64,000 bases of DNA from Paraburkholderia hiiakae (GCF_904848665.1 NZ_CAJHCQ010000015.1:62001-126000), one strand, 5' to 3'; shown: positions 8,124-18,142, counted from the first letter of the stretch. The notes: generated by a model from the letters alone, not told the origin. Numbers and translations are program-made.

Positions 8124-9176
8124 TTACTTGCGCAGCGAATCGAGGTCGATCACGAAGCGGTACTTCACATCGCTCTTGAGCATGCGCTCATAGGCGTTGT
8201 TGATGTCCTGCATCTTGATCATTTCGATATCGGACGTAATGCCATGCTTGCCGCAGAAGTCCAGCATTTCCTGGGTTTCTGCAATGCCGCCGATCAGCGA
8301 GCCCGCGAGACGGCGGCGCTTCATGATCAGGTTGAACACTTGCGGCGACGGGTGATCGTGCTCGGGCGCGCCCACCAGCGTCATCGTGCCGTCACGGCGC
8401 AGCAGCTCGATGAACGGGTTGAGGTCGTGCTGCGCGGCCACGGTGTTCACGATCAGGTCGAAGCTGTTGATGTGCGCCTTCATCTGCTCCGGGTCTTTCG
8501 AGATCACGACTTCGTCCGCGCCAAGGCGCTTGCCGTCTTCGATCTTCGAGGGCGACGTGGTGAACAGCACCACATGCGCGCCCATGGCATGCGCGAGCTT
8601 CACGCCCATATGGCCGAGGCCGCCGAGACCCACGATGCCGACCTTCTTGCCGGGGCCCGCGCCCCACGTGCGCAGCGGCGAGTACGTCGTGATGCCCGCG
8701 CACAGGAGCGGGGCGACTGCGGCCAGTTCGAGGTTTTCGGGCACACGCAGCACAAAGGCTTCGTCCACCACGAGCTGCGTGGAGTAGCCGCCGAAGGTCA
8801 CGTCGCCGCTCACGCGGTCGGTGCCGTTATAGGTGCCGACGAAGCCGTTCTCGCAATACTGTTCGAGGCCTTCGGCACAGCTCGGGCAGGTGCGGCACGA
8901 GTCGACGAGACAGCCGACGCCGACGAGTTCGCCCACCTTGTACTTCGTGACGCCTTTGCCGGTTTCGGCCACGCGCCCGACGATCTCATGCCCCGGCACG
9001 ACCGGGTAGATCGTGTTGCGCCATTCGTCGCGCGCCTGGTGCAGGTCGGAGTGGCACACGCCGCAGAACAGCACGTCGATACGGACGTCGAGTTCGCGCA
9101 GGTCGCGGCGCTGGAATTCGAACGCGGCGAGCGGCGACGCGGCGTCGCGGGCGGCATATCCGTAAGTTGGGTACAT
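8124..9176 (-). CDS. Zinc-dependent NAD(P)-linked alcohol dehydrogenase
   Basis: The protein has 350 residues and belongs to the medium-chain dehydrogenase family, YahK/cinnamyl-alcohol-dehydrogenase-like branch. The catalytic zinc ligand motif is CGVCHSDLH, followed by GHEIVGRV. The structural zinc lobe has cysteines in CLVDSCRTCPSCAEGLEQYC. The nucleotide fold is VGIVGLGGLGHMGVKLA. It reduces aldehydes or oxidises primary alcohols in the cytoplasm. The gene is divergent from an AraC-type regulator 191 bp away, a pairing also known for YqhC/YqhD-type aldehyde reductase systems. Confidence 0.9.
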   Translation of the reverse strand: MYPTYGYAARDAASPLAAFEFQRRDLRELDVRIDVLFCGVCHSDLHQARDEWRNTIYPVVPGHEIVGRVAETGKGVTKYKVGELVGVGCLVDSCRTCPSCAEGLEQYCENGFVGTYNGTDRVSGDVTFGGYSTQLVVDEAFVLRVPENLELAAVAPLLCAGITTYSPLRTWGAGPGKKVGIVGLGGLGHMGVKLAHAMGAHVVLFTTSPSKIEDGKRLGADEVVISKDPEQMKAHINSFDLIVNTVAAQHDLNPFIELLRRDGTMTLVGAPEHDHPSPQVFNLIMKRRRLAGSLIGGIAETQEMLDFCGKHGITSDIEMIKMQDINNAYERMLKSDVKYRFVIDLDSLRK

Positions 9177-9367
9177 GGGTTTCCTCTCCTCTGGTGCGTG
9201 GGTGTTGCGGCAGGGTTCCCATCGTAAGGATCGGGGCCCACCCAGGGAATACCTGAAGCTATCGAAGACTTGCCTGATTCTCCTGGCGCGCAGCACATCC
9301 GCGGGTTCGGTGATAGATTGGCAAGCCTGTTTCTCTGCCTGACTTCATCTTTTGGGGCACAACCGAT

Positions 9368-10348
9368 ATGGGCTACGTCAAAACCCTCGCGGCGGCGGCC
9401 ATCGCGCCGGCGGCCGCCACGCAGGCGCGCACGGTCGACCTGCTCATGCAACTCACGCAGCGCGACGGCGTGCATGCCACGCCGGTCGAAGGCGTGCGGC
9501 TCTACCGCGGCAGCGAAAGCCATCCGCGTCAGCCGGTCATGTACGAACCGAGCATCTTCATCGTCTGCCAGGGGCGCAAACGTGGCTTTCTCGGCGACCA
9601 GGTCTTCATCTACGATGCGCAGCAATATCTGGTCCTCTCGGTGCCGATGCCGTTCGAATGCGAAACCGAGGCGAGCCCGGAGAAGCCGATTCTCGCCATC
9701 TCTATCCGCGTCGATCTCACGACCGTCGCCGAGCTGCTCATGGCGCTCGACGACCCGCGCCGCGCCGTGTCCGAACCCTCGGGCATTTACGCCACGCCGC
9801 TCGACGCCACGCTCTCGAACGCCGTGCTGCGCCTGCTCGAAGCGCTCGCGCAGCCACACGAGGCGCGCATTCTCGGGCCTTCGATCGTCCGCGAGATCTG
9901 CTACCGCGTGCTCATGGGCGAGCAGGGCGACGCGATTCGCGCGGCGCTCACGCATCAGCACCACTTCGGGCGTATTGCGAAGGCGCTGCGGCGCATTCAC
10001 ACGGACTACCGCGGCGACCTCGACGTCGAAACGCTGGCCTCCGAGGCGGGCATGAGCCTGGCCGTCTTCCATGCGCACTTCAAGGCCGTCACATCGACGT
10101 CGCCCATGCAGTACGTGAAGACCACGCGCTTGCATCATGCGCGCCTCTTGATCACGCACGACGGCCTGACCGTGAGCGCCGCGGCCACGCGCGTGGGGTA
10201 TGAAAGCGCGTCGCAGTTCAGCCGCGAATTCAAGCGCCTGTTCGGCATGAGTCCCGCCGACCAGATGCGCCGCGCGCGCGACGCCGCAGCCGCCGCGGCC
10301 GCGCCGCGCGTGGAGGTCTTGCCGCCGCGCTACGTGACGGCCGTGTGA
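9368..10348 (+). CDS. AraC-family transcriptional regulator
   Basis: The protein has 326 residues. The N-terminal part (about 40-190) matches the AraC_N cupin-like domain of the YqhC-type subgroup (YEPSIFIVCQGRKRGFLGDQ). The C-terminal part (about 220-310) has two helix-turn-helix motifs, including MSLAVFHAHFKAVTSTSP and VGYESASQFSREFKRLFG. It is divergent from the alcohol dehydrogenase gene and is its likely regulator, by analogy with YqhC and YqhD. The inducer is unknown. Confidence 0.88.
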   Translation: MGYVKTLAAAAIAPAAATQARTVDLLMQLTQRDGVHATPVEGVRLYRGSESHPRQPVMYEPSIFIVCQGRKRGFLGDQVFIYDAQQYLVLSVPMPFECETEASPEKPILAISIRVDLTTVAELLMALDDPRRAVSEPSGIYATPLDATLSNAVLRLLEALAQPHEARILGPSIVREICYRVLMGEQGDAIRAALTHQHHFGRIAKALRRIHTDYRGDLDVETLASEAGMSLAVFHAHFKAVTSTSPMQYVKTTRLHHARLLITHDGLTVSAAATRVGYESASQFSREFKRLFGMSPADQMRRARDAAAAAAAPRVEVLPPRYVTAV

Positions 10349-10415
10349 CGACTGCGCGCGGGCGCTTCGGCATTCGATTCGCACATCGAAACAACGACGG
10401 AAGGATGACACGACG

Positions 10416-11348
10416 ATGAAGCCATGCCTGCTGGTCCTGATTCCGCTTGCCGATGAAGACCTCGCCGGGTTCGGCGAAACATTCGATGTGATCTACGCGC
10501 CCGACGCCGATGCACGCGCCAAAGCGGTCGCGCAGCACGGCAAGGACGTGCGCGTGGTGCTCACGAACGGCACGACGGGCCTCACCGCCGACGAAATCGA
10601 CCGCATGCCCGCGCTCGAACTGGCGGGCGCGCTTGGCGCGGGCTACGAAAACATCGCGCTGGACCACGCGCGCGAGCGTGGCATCGCGCTGTGCAACGGC
10701 GCTGGCGTCAATGCCGACTGCGTGGCCGACCACGCGCTCGCGCTGCTGCTCGCTGCCGTGCGCGCAGTGCCGCAGTTCGACGCCGCCTGTCGCGCCGGAG
10801 TCTGGCGCGACGCGCTGCCCATGCGCCCCACGGTCACGGGGCGGCGGCTCGGCATTGTCGGCTACGGGCACATCGGCGAAAAGGTCGCGCGGCGCGCGGC
10901 GGGCTTTAGCATGGAACTCGGCTATCACAACCGCAAGCCGCGCGAAGGCGCTCAGGCGCGTTACTTCGAGAGCGTGATGGCGCTCGCGCAATGGAGCGAC
11001 TTTCTCGTGATCGCGACGCCGGGTGGCGCGCAAACGAAGCATCTGATCGACCGCGCCGTGATCGATGCGCTGGGACCGCAAGGTTTTCTCGTCAACGTTT
11101 CGCGCGGCAGCGTGGTCGATACGGCTGCGCTTGCCCTCGCGCTGAAGGCGGGCACGCTGGGCGGCGCGGGGCTCGACGTCTATGAGGGCGAGCCGCAGCC
11201 GCCCGTTGCGCTCATCGGACTGGACAACATCGTGCTCACGCCGCACATGGCTGGCACGTCGCCCGATGTGCGCGCCGCCACGGTGCGCCACTTCGCCGGG
11301 AACGCGGCGCGGCACTTCGCGGGCGAGGCGCTGCTCACGCCGCTTTGA
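10416..11348 (+). CDS. D-isomer-specific 2-hydroxyacid dehydrogenase
   Basis: The protein has 310 residues. It has the Rossmann motif GIVGYGHIGEKVARRA near residues 147-162. The catalytic Arg is in NVSRGSVVDTAAL, the Glu lies in the following strand, and the His is in LTPHMAG. This is the family of glyoxylate/hydroxypyruvate reductases and related enzymes, using NAD(P)H in the cytoplasm. It lies 67 bp after the AraC gene, so it may be read from that transcript. Substrate choice cannot be read from the sequence. Confidence 0.87.
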   Translation: MKPCLLVLIPLADEDLAGFGETFDVIYAPDADARAKAVAQHGKDVRVVLTNGTTGLTADEIDRMPALELAGALGAGYENIALDHARERGIALCNGAGVNADCVADHALALLLAAVRAVPQFDAACRAGVWRDALPMRPTVTGRRLGIVGYGHIGEKVARRAAGFSMELGYHNRKPREGAQARYFESVMALAQWSDFLVIATPGGAQTKHLIDRAVIDALGPQGFLVNVSRGSVVDTAALALALKAGTLGGAGLDVYEGEPQPPVALIGLDNIVLTPHMAGTSPDVRAATVRHFAGNAARHFAGEALLTPL

Positions 11349-11571
11349 AGGTCGTTTTACGCGCCTGCCTGCGCTGCCATATCTCTGCTACAGCGGTCTG
11401 GCACCGCACGCGGACGCCGACGGCGCATGACGTATCATGGCTTCTGTGCGAGCCAGAATCGCTGATCGAGCGGCCGCTAGTAACCACAACGGCCATGAAT
11501 CTGGCGTGACACCCTGCCCGTTTTGCACATCTGGGCCGTGACGCCAGAGCGGTGATATCGAAGGCTCAAAA

Positions 11572-13614
11572 ATGAAAACGCTGATCGGCGCGCTGCACGA
11601 GCACGCGGCCCACGTGGTGAACCGCTTCTACGAGGAGCTGGGCCGCCTGCCCAAATCCCGCCGCATCCTCGAAATGCTTTCGGGTGCGGAACTCGCGCAC
11701 CTGAAGGCGCGCCAGGTCCAGAATCTCCTTGCCCTCGCCAACCTTGGCCTCACCGCGCGCGAACACGAGGAGATGGCGCTGCGCATTGGCCGCATTCACG
11801 CCATTGTCGGGCTCGACAAGGAAGAGCTCGTGCGCAGCCGCGGCATTCTGCAGGAGCTGATCTACGCGGACATTGGCCGCACCGTGAGCACGCAGCAGCT
11901 TTCGCTCTATGCGCGCCGCCTGACTTCCGACCTCGCGTGGCAACTCAAGGCGTATCAGGCTGTGCAGGATTCGCAGCAGGAGGCGCTGTTGCACATCACG
12001 CGTCTTGTGTGGGAAGCGGGCAGCTACACGAATTTCATCGATCAGGTGATTGCCGCGCTGGCGGCGCACGACGAGGTGAGCGCCTGCGCGATCGGCCGTC
12101 CCGACGAAGCGGGCCTGTTTCACTTCGAGGCCGGCGCGGGCGGCAAGACGGAAGGTGGCATGCTTCACGTGCTCGCCGGGCACGATCAGGAAATCAGCGT
12201 GCGCGCCGATCATCCGCAAGGGCAGGGCGCCATTGGGCGCGCGTGGCGCAGCGGCAAGCCCGAGCGCGTGGTCAACTACCAGACCGATCCGCTCGTTGTG
12301 GCGTGGCGCGATCTCGCGGCGCGCGAAGGCGTGCGCTCTTCGGTGGCGATTCCGCTGGCCGCGCCCGGGCAGCCGCCGCTTGCCGTGCTGTGTTTGTATA
12401 GCGCGTTTCCGGGCGGCTTCGTCGGGCCCGATCAGGTGGCTTTCGTCGATTTGCTGCAAACGTTGCTCGGTTGCGCGGCGACGCGCATAGCCGGCCACGA
12501 CGGCCTGAGCGCCGCGGTGCCGGTGAGCGTGCGCCAGCAGTGGGCGGCGCTCGTGCGCACCGGCGCGCTGGAAATGCACTACCAGCCGCTGCTCAGCCTC
12601 GCAACGGGCAAGGCGACCAAGGTCGAGGCGCTGGCGCGCCTGCGCGACGGCGAGCGCCTGCTCGTCCCTGACGTGTTTCTCTCGGCGCTCTCTTCCGACG
12701 ATCTGCTCGCACTCTTCGCGCGCGGCATCGATCAGGCGCTCGCCGACCGCGAACGCTGGTACGCCGAAGGCCGCGACCTGGATGTCTCGATCAACCTGCC
12801 GCCTGCGGCGCTCAACGACATCCGCTATTTCGAAGCCACCCGCACGGCGCTCGCCGCGCACCGGTGCCCGGCTGCACGCCTCACGCTCGAAGTTCTGGAA
12901 AACGAATCACTCTCGCTAAGCCAGGGGCAGCGCGCCATTCTCGCGAAGTTCCGTGAGCTAGGCGTGCTGCTCGCGCAGGACGATCTCGGCGCCGGGCATA
13001 GCGGCCTCACGCGCCTGCGTGAATTGCCGTTCGACTGGATCAAGCTCGACCGCGAAATGGTGCAGGTGAGCGGCGGCGACGCACTCAATACGCTGCGCGT
13101 GATCTACCAGTTGACGCGTCTCGGGCATTCGCTAGGCAGGCTCGTGCTCGCCGAAGGCATCGACACGCTCGACCTGCTGCATGCGCTCGCCATTCTCGGC
13201 GTTGATGGCGCGCAGGGCTATGTCATTGGCAAGCCGATGGAAGGCGCTCGCCTCATCGAATGGCTCGACACGACGCCGGCCTTCGCCGCGACCTCAGCGA
13301 GCGGCGCAGGAACGCAAAGCCTGCTTGCGCGGCTTGCTCGCTTCGTGATCTGGGAAGAGCGCATGCTCATGATCGCGGCCGTGCCCGAAGCGGCACAAGG
13401 TCTGCTGCGCGCGTTGACGCGCGAAGAGGGCGAGGGCGTCAGCGCACCGCTCGCTCAGGCGCTGGCGGGCTTCGGCGACATTCTGCCTGCGGGCGCGCAA
13501 CGCGACGCGTTGCATCGGGAGGTGGTCGGCGCGCTGTTGACTGAAGGCCCGAACAGCGAAGCGTGGCGCGTTGCGCTGAACGGGCTGATTGAGGCCATTG
13601 CGGCGGCCGTGTAG
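11572..13614 (+). CDS. Globin-coupled sensor with GAF and EAL domains (putative c-di-GMP phosphodiesterase)
   Basis: The protein has 680 residues. Residues 1-130 look like a protoglobin sensor domain: RIGRIHAIVGL places the likely proximal haem ligand at His76. Residues about 140-305 form a GAF domain. Residues about 325-565 form an EAL domain that keeps Glu352 (EAL), Asn408, Glu440, Asp470/Asp471 (QDDLGAGHS), Lys491 and Glu528, so hydrolysis of c-di-GMP is plausible. One change is EGID where EGVE is usual. No GGDEF domain is present. A C-terminal part of about 110 residues (571-680) is unassigned. The expected role is control of c-di-GMP by oxygen or another haem gas. Confidence 0.82.
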   Translation: MKTLIGALHEHAAHVVNRFYEELGRLPKSRRILEMLSGAELAHLKARQVQNLLALANLGLTAREHEEMALRIGRIHAIVGLDKEELVRSRGILQELIYADIGRTVSTQQLSLYARRLTSDLAWQLKAYQAVQDSQQEALLHITRLVWEAGSYTNFIDQVIAALAAHDEVSACAIGRPDEAGLFHFEAGAGGKTEGGMLHVLAGHDQEISVRADHPQGQGAIGRAWRSGKPERVVNYQTDPLVVAWRDLAAREGVRSSVAIPLAAPGQPPLAVLCLYSAFPGGFVGPDQVAFVDLLQTLLGCAATRIAGHDGLSAAVPVSVRQQWAALVRTGALEMHYQPLLSLATGKATKVEALARLRDGERLLVPDVFLSALSSDDLLALFARGIDQALADRERWYAEGRDLDVSINLPPAALNDIRYFEATRTALAAHRCPAARLTLEVLENESLSLSQGQRAILAKFRELGVLLAQDDLGAGHSGLTRLRELPFDWIKLDREMVQVSGGDALNTLRVIYQLTRLGHSLGRLVLAEGIDTLDLLHALAILGVDGAQGYVIGKPMEGARLIEWLDTTPAFAATSASGAGTQSLLARLARFVIWEERMLMIAAVPEAAQGLLRALTREEGEGVSAPLAQALAGFGDILPAGAQRDALHREVVGALLTEGPNSEAWRVALNGLIEAIAAAV

Positions 13615-13623
13615 CGCAGAGCG

Positions 13624-14940
13624 TTAGTCCTGCAACGCGAGCGCCACATCGCTCTGCGTGGCGGCAGACTGCTTGCGCTGCAGCACCGCGATGCACACGA
13701 GCGAAATGGCAGCGAGCGCGCTGTAGAACAGCGCCAGCGGCCACCACTGACCCGGATAGTCATGTGCGAGCAGCGTGCCGACGAGCGGCGTGAGACCGCC
13801 CGCGAGCGCCGCGCAAGATTGGTAGGATACCGAAATAGCTGAGTAGCGCACGCGCACAGGGAACGCATTCGTCATGAAACCCGCCATCACCGCGTACGAG
13901 CTGCACATGCACATGACCGCAATCGCAATGCCAGCCACGATCGCGACAGGCCGGCCGGTGGAAACGAGCACGAACATCGGGTAAGGCGAAATCATGGCCA
14001 GCGCCGCAGCCAGTACGAGGAAGCGCCCGGCGCCCACGCGCTGCGCAAACCAGCCGGAAAAGAGCTGCGTAAAAAGCTGGATGAACGCGACGACGAACAG
14101 GCAGTCGAGAATCAGGGCGCGGTCGAGCCCGAGCGTTTGAGTCGTGTAGTTCAGCATGAAGGTGTTGACGAACCACGCGCCCGCCACGCCGATCACGTTC
14201 GCGCCGAGGCACAGCAGCACCGTGCGCCACGAATCGCGCAGCACTTCGACGATCGGCATCGCGGCGGTGCGGCGCTGCGTCCTGATCGTCTCGAATTCCG
14301 GCGATTCGCCCACGCCCGATCGAATCAGCAGACCCACCACGAGCAGCACCGCGCTCGCGATGAATGGCAAACGCCAGCCCCAGGAAAAGAGCGCGTCGTG
14401 GTCGAGACGCGCGACGCTGCGAAACGCCAGCAGCGCCAGAATCAACCCGGCCGGGCTGCCGAGTTGCGCAAACGAGGCGAGAAACGTGCGCTTTTCCCTG
14501 GGCGCATGCTCGCCCGCCATGAGCACCGCGCCGCCCCATTCGCCGCCAATCGCAATGCCCTGCGCCACGCGCAGCAGCACGAGCAGCGCCGGGGCGAGCG
14601 CGCCGGCGCTCGCATAGGTCGGCAAAAAGCCGATGCCCACGGTGCCGACGCCCATGATCGACAGCGTGGCGACGAGCGCCTTCTTGCGGCCGATGCGGTC
14701 GCCCAGGTGCCCGAACACGAGCCCGCCGAAGGGGCGCGCGAAAAAGCCCACGGCGAAGGTGCCGAAAGAGGCGAGCGTGCTGTAAAACGGCTCGTGGGAG
14801 GGGAAGAACAGCTTGCCGAAGATGAGCGCCGAAGCGGTGGCGTAGATATAAAAGTCGTACCACTCGATGGTGGTGCCGACGAAGGCGGCGAGCGCGGCGC
14901 GGGCGGGCTGGCGCGCAGGTTTACCGTTGGGGCGGGTCAT
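13624..14940 (-). CDS. MFS metabolite:H+ symporter (MHS family, ShiA/ProP-like)
   Basis: The protein has 438 residues and 12 predicted hydrophobic segments. It starts AFVGTTIEWYDFYIY, a hallmark of the metabolite:H+ symporter branch. The loop 2-3 signature GHLGDRIGRKKAL and the GIAIGGEWGGAVLMAGEHAP segment follow. This branch takes up small carboxylates, betaines or shikimate across the inner membrane. It lies 67 bp downstream of the CoA-transferase gene on the same strand and probably forms an operon with it and the acyl-CoA dehydrogenase. It would supply the acid that is activated and oxidised there. Confidence 0.88.
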   Translation of the reverse strand: MTRPNGKPARQPARAALAAFVGTTIEWYDFYIYATASALIFGKLFFPSHEPFYSTLASFGTFAVGFFARPFGGLVFGHLGDRIGRKKALVATLSIMGVGTVGIGFLPTYASAGALAPALLVLLRVAQGIAIGGEWGGAVLMAGEHAPREKRTFLASFAQLGSPAGLILALLAFRSVARLDHDALFSWGWRLPFIASAVLLVVGLLIRSGVGESPEFETIRTQRRTAAMPIVEVLRDSWRTVLLCLGANVIGVAGAWFVNTFMLNYTTQTLGLDRALILDCLFVVAFIQLFTQLFSGWFAQRVGAGRFLVLAAALAMISPYPMFVLVSTGRPVAIVAGIAIAVMCMCSSYAVMAGFMTNAFPVRVRYSAISVSYQSCAALAGGLTPLVGTLLAHDYPGQWWPLALFYSALAAISLVCIAVLQRKQSAATQSDVALALQD

Positions 14941-15007
14941 GCATGTCTCCTTGATCGGGATGAGCCGGCTCGGGCCGGTCTGTATTCCGTTGGGGTTGGA
15001 TCGAACG

Positions 15008-16240
15008 CTAGGCGCTTACGGTCGTTTCGGGCTCCTTGACAATGCCGGCTTCGAAAAGCCGTTGCTGGGTCTCGGCGTCGATGCCGAGCGCGTCCATCAC
15101 TGAGCGCGTATCGGCGCCGAGCGCGGGTGGGCGCGTGCGATAGGTGGGCGGCGTGCGCGAGAGCTTCACGGGCGCGCCCGTGCCGCGATAGCCTTCCATC
15201 TCGACGATCATGCGGCGGTGCTGCGTGTGCGGATGCGCGGCCACGGCGTCGACGGTCTGCACGGGACCGCACGGCACGCCGGCCCGGATCAGGGCACGCG
15301 CGAGCGGATCGCATTCGTGGGCTGCAAGCCGCGCTTCGAGCGCGGCCTTGAGTTCGGGCCGGTGCGCGCAGCGGCTGCGGTTGTCGGCGAAACGCGGGTC
15401 GACTGCGAGTTCGGGCACGCCCAGGTGCGCGCAGAGCTTCGCGAACTGGCGGTCGTTGCCCACCGCGAGGAAGATGGGCGCGCTGCCCGTGGCATAGCTG
15501 TCGTAGGGCGCGATGTTCGGGTGCGCATTGCCGCTGCGCTGCGGCGAGCGGCCATTGCCGAAATAGTTCGGCAGATGCGGATGCAGGAGCGACACGCCGC
15601 AATCGTAAAGCGCGATATCCACCGATTGTCCGAGGCCGCTCCTTTCACGCTCGGCAAGCGCGAGCAGAATGCCCGCGAGCGCGTTCAGGCCCGTGACCAT
15701 GTCCACGATCGGCAGGCCGATACGCAGCGCGGGGCCGTCGTGCTCGCCGTTGACGCTCATGAGGCCCGCCATCGCCTGAATCACGGCGTCGTAGCCTGGC
15801 AGGCCGCCGAGCGGGCCGTCCGGGCCGAAGCCCGAAATCGCGCAATGAATCAAGCGAGGAAAGCGCGGGCGCAGATCGCGCTCGTAGTCCATGCCCCAGC
15901 GCGCGAGCGTGCCCGGCTTGAAGTTTTCGACCAGCACGTCCGCGCCTTCGAGCAGCTGCCAGAGAATCGCGCGGCCTTCTTCGCGCGAGAGATCGACGGC
16001 TATGCCCTGCTTGTTGCGGTTCACGCCCACGTAGTAAGACGCCGTATCGCCGACGAAGGGCGGACCCCAGCCGCGCGTTTCGTCGCCATCGGGCGGTTCG
16101 AGCTTGATGACTTCGGCGCCGTGGTCGGCGAGCGCCTGGGTGCAGTACGGACCGCCCAGCACGCGGCTCAGATCGATCACGCGCAGGCCATGCAGCGCGC
16201 CGTTCACCGTGATTGATTCGGCATCCTTTTTTGTGTTCAT
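15008..16240 (-). CDS. Class III CoA-transferase (CaiB/BaiF family)
   Basis: The protein has 410 residues. Family landmarks are GLRVIDLSRVLGGPYCTQ at the start, VKLEPPDGDETRGWGPP, VNRNKQGIAVDLSREEGR, and the Asp in GLPGYDAVIQAMAGLM expected to be the catalytic nucleophile. It transfers CoA between carboxylic acids in the cytoplasm. It sits 11 bp downstream of the acyl-CoA dehydrogenase gene and upstream of the transporter, so uptake, activation and dehydrogenation of one acid is the natural reading. Which acid is not clear. Confidence 0.9.
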   Translation of the reverse strand: MNTKKDAESITVNGALHGLRVIDLSRVLGGPYCTQALADHGAEVIKLEPPDGDETRGWGPPFVGDTASYYVGVNRNKQGIAVDLSREEGRAILWQLLEGADVLVENFKPGTLARWGMDYERDLRPRFPRLIHCAISGFGPDGPLGGLPGYDAVIQAMAGLMSVNGEHDGPALRIGLPIVDMVTGLNALAGILLALAERERSGLGQSVDIALYDCGVSLLHPHLPNYFGNGRSPQRSGNAHPNIAPYDSYATGSAPIFLAVGNDRQFAKLCAHLGVPELAVDPRFADNRSRCAHRPELKAALEARLAAHECDPLARALIRAGVPCGPVQTVDAVAAHPHTQHRRMIVEMEGYRGTGAPVKLSRTPPTYRTRPPALGADTRSVMDALGIDAETQQRLFEAGIVKEPETTVSA

Positions 16241-16251
16241 CGTGTGTCGTC

Positions 16252-18039
16252 TCAGTGTGCCGGGATCAGTTGCATGGCTTGATCGAGCGTCAGCGATCGT
16301 TCGTCCACGAGCGCGCGCAGCGTGGCGGCGCTTTCGTCGCGTTCGTCGAGCGCGAGCGGGTCGCGCGGCAGCAGCTTGTGGCGCACGAGCAAATGCGCGA
16401 GCGCGAGGCGTCGGTAATCAGGCGTGGCGAGTGAAATCTGCGCAGCTTCACAGGCCATGATGGCTGCCGTCGTGGCGTGATAGAGCGCACTCGCGGCCTG
16501 GCGCACCGATTCGTCGCGGCCGCATTCGGCTACGCTCACGAGCGCCACGCCCGCACGGTCGAACACGTCGCGCAGGAGCGCTGCACTTGATTCGGGCAGG
16601 CCACTTTCGGCAAGCTCCGCATGCACGTGCTGCGTCAGCGCTTCGAGCGCGCCTTCGCGCTTCGCCGCACGCGCCACATCGAGCGCGACGATATTGCTCG
16701 TGCCTTCCCAGATCGAGCCGAGATGCGCATCGCGCACGAGGCGCGGGTCGCTCCATTCTTCGATATAGCCCACGCCGCCGCGCACTTCCATGGCGTCGCC
16801 GGTGACGCGGCGCGCGTCGCGGCAGGCGCGGAACTTGATGAGCGGCGTGAGAATGCGCACGCATTTCGCCGCGAGTTCGTCGCCTTTGTCGGCGTGCGTG
16901 AGCAAGGTGGCGATGCGCATGAACATGGAGCGCGCCTGTTCGGCGGGCAGCATCATCTTGAGCAGTTGGCGCTGCATGAGCGGCATGTCGATGAGCTTGC
17001 GGCCGAACGCCTCGCGGTTGCGCGCCACATGCAACGCCTCGGTCACGGCGCGGCGCATGAGGCCCGCGGCGCGCACGCCGTTCGACAGTCGCGACATGTT
17101 GATCATGTCCGCCATCTGATGAAAGCCGCGGCCCACCTCGCCGATCAGGTACGCTTGCGCGCCTTCCAGCACGATCTCGCCGCTCGCCATCGAGCGGCTA
17201 CCTAGCTTGTCCTTCAGGCGCACGATGCGATAGGCGTTGCGCGTGCCGTCGGGGAGCGTTTTCGGCAAGAGGAATAAGGCGAGGCCCTTGATGCCTGGCG
17301 GCGCATCGTCGGGGCGCGCGAGCACCATCGCGAGATCGGCGTCGGCGTTCGAGCAGAACCACTTGTCACCGTAAAGACGCCATACGTCCTCGCCATTTGC
17401 GCTTCGCTCATGCGTGGCGCGTGTGGCGATGCGCGCCACGTCCGAGCCCGCTGCCTGCTCGGTCATGAACATCGCGCCCTGGTAGAGTGTGTCGAAGTCC
17501 TGCGAGGCGAGCATCGGCAAATAGCGCGCAATGAGTTCGTTCGAACCGAAGCGGCGCAGCGTGCGCGTGAGCGAGTCGGTCATGCTCACGGGGCAGCACA
17601 GGCCGAACTCGGCCTGCACGAACAAATAGGTGAGCGCATATTTGATGAGCGGCGCGGGCGCGTTCTCGCGATGGCTCATGGCCGCGAGACCAAGCTCCGC
17701 GTAGGCAACGCGTTCGAGCGCGACATAGTCGGGATGCTTGTCGATGCGCTGGATCGCTTCGCCGCTGCGCGTGCGCTGTTCGAGCGTGGGCGGGTGCTTG
17801 TCGGCGACTAGCGCGAGCGCGTCGAGTTCGTCGGAGGCGCGCTGGCCGAGCGCGGCTAGCTGCGCTTCGATCGCGCCGAATGCGTTGCTGCCGAGATAGC
17901 TGCGCAAAAGGGGCGCGAAGCCGGGGTCGCTCGTGTAGAAGTTGATGCCGCGGCTATCGGGAATGTTGGCCGAGCCGCTGGCCGGGGTGGCCGCGTGGGC
18001 GGGGCGCGCCTGGGCGGCGAAGGCGGGGCGATCGCTCAT
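16252..18039 (-). CDS. Acyl-CoA dehydrogenase (AidB-like large type)
   Basis: The protein has 595 residues, longer than the usual 380-400 because of an N-terminal extension and a C-terminal helical region, as in AidB and related large acyl-CoA dehydrogenases. Landmarks are FYTSDPGFAPLLRSYLG near the start, MTEQAAGSDVARI, YGDKWFCSNADADL (the FAD-side strand), and ASGEIVLEGAQAYLIGEVGRGF. It would use FAD to form a 2,3-double bond in an acyl-CoA or to oxidise a related substrate. It is the first gene of the minus-strand operon and faces a LysR regulator gene. Confidence 0.88.
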   Translation of the reverse strand: MSDRPAFAAQARPAHAATPASGSANIPDSRGINFYTSDPGFAPLLRSYLGSNAFGAIEAQLAALGQRASDELDALALVADKHPPTLEQRTRSGEAIQRIDKHPDYVALERVAYAELGLAAMSHRENAPAPLIKYALTYLFVQAEFGLCCPVSMTDSLTRTLRRFGSNELIARYLPMLASQDFDTLYQGAMFMTEQAAGSDVARIATRATHERSANGEDVWRLYGDKWFCSNADADLAMVLARPDDAPPGIKGLALFLLPKTLPDGTRNAYRIVRLKDKLGSRSMASGEIVLEGAQAYLIGEVGRGFHQMADMINMSRLSNGVRAAGLMRRAVTEALHVARNREAFGRKLIDMPLMQRQLLKMMLPAEQARSMFMRIATLLTHADKGDELAAKCVRILTPLIKFRACRDARRVTGDAMEVRGGVGYIEEWSDPRLVRDAHLGSIWEGTSNIVALDVARAAKREGALEALTQHVHAELAESGLPESSAALLRDVFDRAGVALVSVAECGRDESVRQAASALYHATTAAIMACEAAQISLATPDYRRLALAHLLVRHKLLPRDPLALDERDESAATLRALVDERSLTLDQAMQLIPAH

Positions 18040-18129
18040 CGTGTGCTGTCTCCGTGCTGTTTTGCTATGCGATTCGGCCTAGCTTAGGCGCGGCTTCGAT
18101 AACGGTCCAATACAACCGATGTCCTGTAC

Positions 18130-18142
18130 GATAAGCGCTATC
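18130..18142. promoter_or_regulatory. Candidate LysR-type box
   Basis: The dyad GATAAGCGCTATC (GATA-N5-TATC) lies in the 131-bp region between the acyl-CoA dehydrogenase gene and the divergent lysR gene, 28 bp before the lysR start. Position and symmetry fit autoregulation by a LysR protein; the assignment is inference. Confidence 0.4.

Noticed and set aside
11566..12861. 431-residue open frame antisense to the globin-EAL gene
   Set aside because: Same shadow effect; the plus strand has clear domain motifs.
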